Shown piece after piece: positions 62,601 through 64,000 of a stretch of DNA of 64,000 nt. The DNA is from Planktosalinus sp963977065 (lineage in GTDB: Bacteria; Bacteroidota; Bacteroidia; Flavobacteriales; Flavobacteriaceae). Every line of letters starts with the position of its first letter. Within the stretch, counting starts at the first letter, position 1. The position numbers were made by a program, and so were the translations under genes. The notes under the pieces are model-generated. The model did no database searches. It worked only from the letters and a program-made list of their open reading frames with translations, and had not been told where the DNA came from. Location: contig CAXBNF010000002.1 in NCBI GenBank assembly GCA_963977065.1, forward strand, positions 62,001-126,000, in the 5' to 3' direction.

Positions 62601-63492
62601 AAAATTGATAGTTATTGTATTGGTTGATTGATGTAGTTGCTGCTCCTGAGGGTTCATTGTAAGAAGTTATGCGTTTTCCATTGGAACCATCTGCTGTAAT
62701 GTAATAATAGGCATTGTCATCATAGATATTAATGTGCGTATTATTATCCTGATTAAATTTATAGTTTTCTCCATAGAAGAGGATGTAATCCCCGGAATCA
62801 AAAGAGCCATTTTCTTCTCCCACGACCTGAATTGCATTTTCAACTAAATCAAAGTTTGTGTTTTCGCTGTTGAGTAAGGGTAGCATTCTTCCTCCATTTC
62901 CATAAATTTTTATTTTTCTTGGGTCTATGGAGTTCATATCCATTCCCAAGCTGTTTAAAAAGTTCCTGTCAATTTTATAAACTCCCGGCTGATCTATTTT
63001 AAAGCGATACCATTGACCCGAATTCAAAAGTGAATTAGTGAGTCCCACACTTCGGGTTGATTGACGATTTGCGCTAGATTTTGAATAAGAAACATCAAAC
63101 GATATCAATTTCCTGTAACTACCGTTATCGTTAATAATGGGTGTTACCGAAAGAGTCGTGTATATTTGATATCTTCCTCTGCTACTTTGTATTGACGATT
63201 TTACCTCATTTGGAATTTCATTTAAATCCAGCTCTGTGAGATCATTTACTGATACATTCTGAAATCTCAAATTAGAAACAACAAGTGAATTTGGGACAAC
63301 AAAGGCGTCATCTTTCCATACTTGAGAATACGTATTACTTGATGTTGAATAATTAATGTTGTTTTCTATCTTTGATGACTGTTGAGACTTAGATGTTGTA
63401 GCCCCAAACCAGTCTATGGTAATCTGCTTTGATTGACCATAAACTGAGAGAATTGAAAATAGGAATAGGAAGAATGAAATTTTTTTAATCAT
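59677..63492 (-). CDS. porU: Type IX secretion sortase PorU
   Basis: About 1,271 aa from the ATG at 63492 (a TTG one codon upstream is less likely). Signal peptide IKKISFFLFLFSILSVYGQ. A long N-terminal beta-rich region precedes a gingipain-like C25 caspase-fold domain with the catalytic His in YFGHGGEDGLSSERI and Cys in VTVTCEFTRFDNP. The C terminus (KIERVLNYPNPFVNYTEFWF, GKGVYVYKLTVKSTLTNKKVEKF) is itself a sorting-domain-like region. PorU cuts off sorting domains and attaches cargo to the cell surface. Length and layout are normal for the family. Confidence 0.95.
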   Translation of the reverse strand: MIKKISFFLFLFSILSVYGQSKQITIDWFGATTSKSQQSSKIENNINYSTSSNTYSQVWKDDAFVVPNSLVVSNLRFQNVSVNDLTELDLNEIPNEVKSSIQSSRGRYQIYTTLSVTPIINDNGSYRKLISFDVSYSKSSANRQSTRSVGLTNSLLNSGQWYRFKIDQPGVYKIDRNFLNSLGMDMNSIDPRKIKIYGNGGRMLPLLNSENTNFDLVENAIQVVGEENGSFDSGDYILFYGENYKFNQDNNTHINIYDDNAYYYITADGSNGKRITSYNEPSGAATTSINQYNNYQFFEKDELNPPLVGSRWFSNRFSIQNEQSFEFNFPNIITGQPMEVKVFVIGTSEVSTTMEVLVNDQLQSTLQFGTVSSTILASSRSFSDLVNATSETVKVTLKYNNAGNPQSNAFLDYISVNALSQLTGTNQQLPFRFDEASILAGIGEYQFSNASSYSQIWDVTDTETIAAIQNDSGSQTMTFKAQLGQVREYVAVHNTDFYTPVRANTSVVGNQNLKGTIFLNEQGAFQDVDYLIVAPPFLLQPALKLANHHKSTNGLRVKVVTTDKIFNEFSTGKQDIAAIRNFVKYIYDNASSPENRIKYLNLFGDTSVDFKNRLQGNNNIVPTFHLSEMGSISAAGTYMSDDFFGMMDANEGGMSASDKLDIAVGRMVVDNVTLANDMVNKVIRYQSDAALGNWRTNFVLVSDDADNHPTDFNLQVALDRLGDDISENKPFVNVIKIHSDSYQQETSSGGNRYPKVNEAIENSIDVGTLVLNYFGHGGEDGLSSERIVTKQTVQNLRNRNRYPLVVTVTCEFTRFDNPLRPTAGEFTYWNRDGGAIALISTTRQIGVSTGRQFNDTLASKLYAFDITDFVPPAEAVRLSKNEMSTSQRRVIFYIGDPAMELAFPKKEVRLTTLNGVPLGSTNDTLKALSRVKLGGQVVDSNGNLVTNYNGTLEAKVFDKKVQRQTLGNDGTTDGNGNLAIMNFETLGEGIFNGQATISGGQFEFEFVVPRDIAIPVGEGRVSLYAKRNNSLEDQAGANETILVGGLNQNAPDDNQGPQIKLFMNDESFVNGGITNNSPILIAKLEDENGINTASGIGHDITAILDGDETNPFVLNDYYQAEVDDFTKGSLSYRLRDLEEGLHTLTVKAWDVYNNSSIAEIQFVVAGSNELKIERVLNYPNPFVNYTEFWFNHNRPFEPLEVQVQVFTVTGKVVWSRNQIINTEGFLSREITWDGRDDFGDRIGKGVYVYKLTVKSTLTNKKVEKFEKLVIL

Positions 63493-63693
63493 CAAAATAG
63501 TTAACGGCGTAATTTAAGAGTTATTACTTAAAAAATAGTGTTTGATAAAATTTAAATAGTAACACACTAAAAGCTTAATGAACTCGTTAAGTTGTACATC
63601 AATATTTTAATGCTTAATTTAAATTTTAAAATAATATTGCAAATTTATCGTTAATTACTATATTGCGAACCCAATTTTTTCTTAATCGAAGCC

Positions 63694-64000
63694 ATGAATA
63701 TGAGAAGAACAACAGTAATAAATCTTATTATAGTCGCTGCTTTCAGTACTATATTATTCAGTTGTAACAAATCAAGAGACTATAAAAATAGCTCAAGAGC
63801 CACTGGTTGGAGTCTAAATGACAAAGATGGTGGCTTTCAGTACAACCCCAAAGCAAAAGAACAGGAAACCGGTCCCGGATTGGTTTTTGTTGAAGGCGGG
63901 ACCTACACTATGGGTAAGGTTCAAGATGACCCAATGCGTGATTGGAATAACACACCTACTCAACAACACGTGCAATCTTTTTACATGGATGAGACAGAAG
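63694..64000 (+). CDS. gldJ: Gliding motility lipoprotein GldJ, 3'-truncated by window edge
   Basis: The ATG at 63694 (or 63700) begins a lipoprotein signal with VAAFSTILFSCNKS (lipobox LFSC). The visible mature part has GPGLVFVEGGTYTMGKV, the opening of a sulfatase-modifying-factor (SUMF1/FGE-like) domain characteristic of GldJ and GldK. GldJ is needed for gliding and stabilises other Gld proteins of the type IX machinery. The frame is open to the last base, and the gene continues outside. It is divergent from porU across a 201-bp A/T-rich gap. Confidence 0.93.
   Translation, partial: MNMRRTTVINLIIVAAFSTILFSCNKSRDYKNSSRATGWSLNDKDGGFQYNPKAKEQETGPGLVFVEGGTYTMGKVQDDPMRDWNNTPTQQHVQSFYMDETE

Noticed and set aside
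63496..63693. A regulatory RNA in the porU-gldJ divergent gap
   Set aside because: A/T-rich without a stable stem; nothing beyond ordinary divergent promoters is supported.

Overview
The window (about 35-38% GC by eye) comes from a member of the Bacteroidetes, almost certainly Flavobacteriaceae. The evidence is a type IX secretion/gliding block at the right end (porV, porU, start of gldJ), several exported proteins with C-terminal type A sorting domains, S46 dipeptidyl peptidase, a PafA-type phosphatase, many short lipoproteins, a DUF389 membrane protein, and A/T-rich gene starts with TAnnTTTG-like -7 elements. No rRNA, tRNA or CRISPR array was seen. Both ends cut through genes (Nif3-like at the left, gldJ at the right).

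Layout. 0-5.6 kb: Nif3-like protein, a coiled-coil protein with a zinc-ribbon fold that has lost its cysteines, lipoprotein MsrA, a haloperoxidase-type PAP2 enzyme with a sorting tail, and three very small genes (DUF2256, Lmo0937-like membrane protein, small lipoprotein). 5.6-9.9 kb: a tryptophan/kynurenine degradation operon (lipoprotein, kynU, kmo, FAH-family hydratase/decarboxylase). 9.9-14.2 kb: minus-strand exported proteins, YjjG-type phosphatase and radC. 14.2-16.5 kb: small accessory plus-strand genes (DUF1569, PaiB, membrane protein, MepB). 16.5-26.3 kb: minus-strand housekeeping genes (mpl, S46 peptidase, TPR protein, DUF4136 lipoprotein, obgE, a fused HPRT-adenylate kinase, alr, M20 amidohydrolase). 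26.4-30.7 kb: HAD phosphatase, SET-domain protein, then purK and purE with a RhuM-Fic gene wedged between them. 30.7-35.1 kb: an accessory segment with a seven-repeat secreted propeller, two decayed gene remnants, a TIR/deoxyribosyltransferase-like protein, a FISUMP lipoprotein and two unknown lipoproteins. 35.3-43.5 kb: a membrane-spanning propeller/DNA-binding-like regulator, M3 peptidase carrying an in-frame palindromic repeat, sigma factor with anti-sigma, a UbiA-like membrane protein, gcvP. 43.7-46.1 kb: ketosynthase III, methyltransferase and glycosyltransferase operon. 46.1-54.3 kb: LamG sorting-domain protein, pafA, MlaE/MlaF transporter genes, DUF389, mannose-1-phosphate guanylyltransferase, SprT-like protein, SDR. 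54.3-55.0 kb: a GxxExxY nuclease-like gene bracketed by two 116-117 bp imperfect palindromes. 55.0-64 kb: pdhC, pdhA, cdd, porV, porU, gldJ.

How the parts fit. The sorting-domain proteins (2.4, 30.7 and 46.1 kb) are expected substrates of the secretion machinery to which PorU and PorV belong. KynU, Kmo and the FAH-family enzyme act in one catabolic route from kynurenine. PurK and PurE catalyse consecutive steps of purine synthesis, and the HPRT-Adk fusion joins salvage with nucleotide phosphorylation. PdhA and PdhC are parts of the pyruvate dehydrogenase complex.

The most unusual structures are the palindrome-flanked GxxExxY unit, the Fic gene inserted in the pur operon with a coupled overlap, the palindromic repeat inside the M3 peptidase with short flanking direct repeats, and the recurring TTTCGCGAAA palindromes. 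All functions are read from sequence motifs and remembered families; no searches were run.
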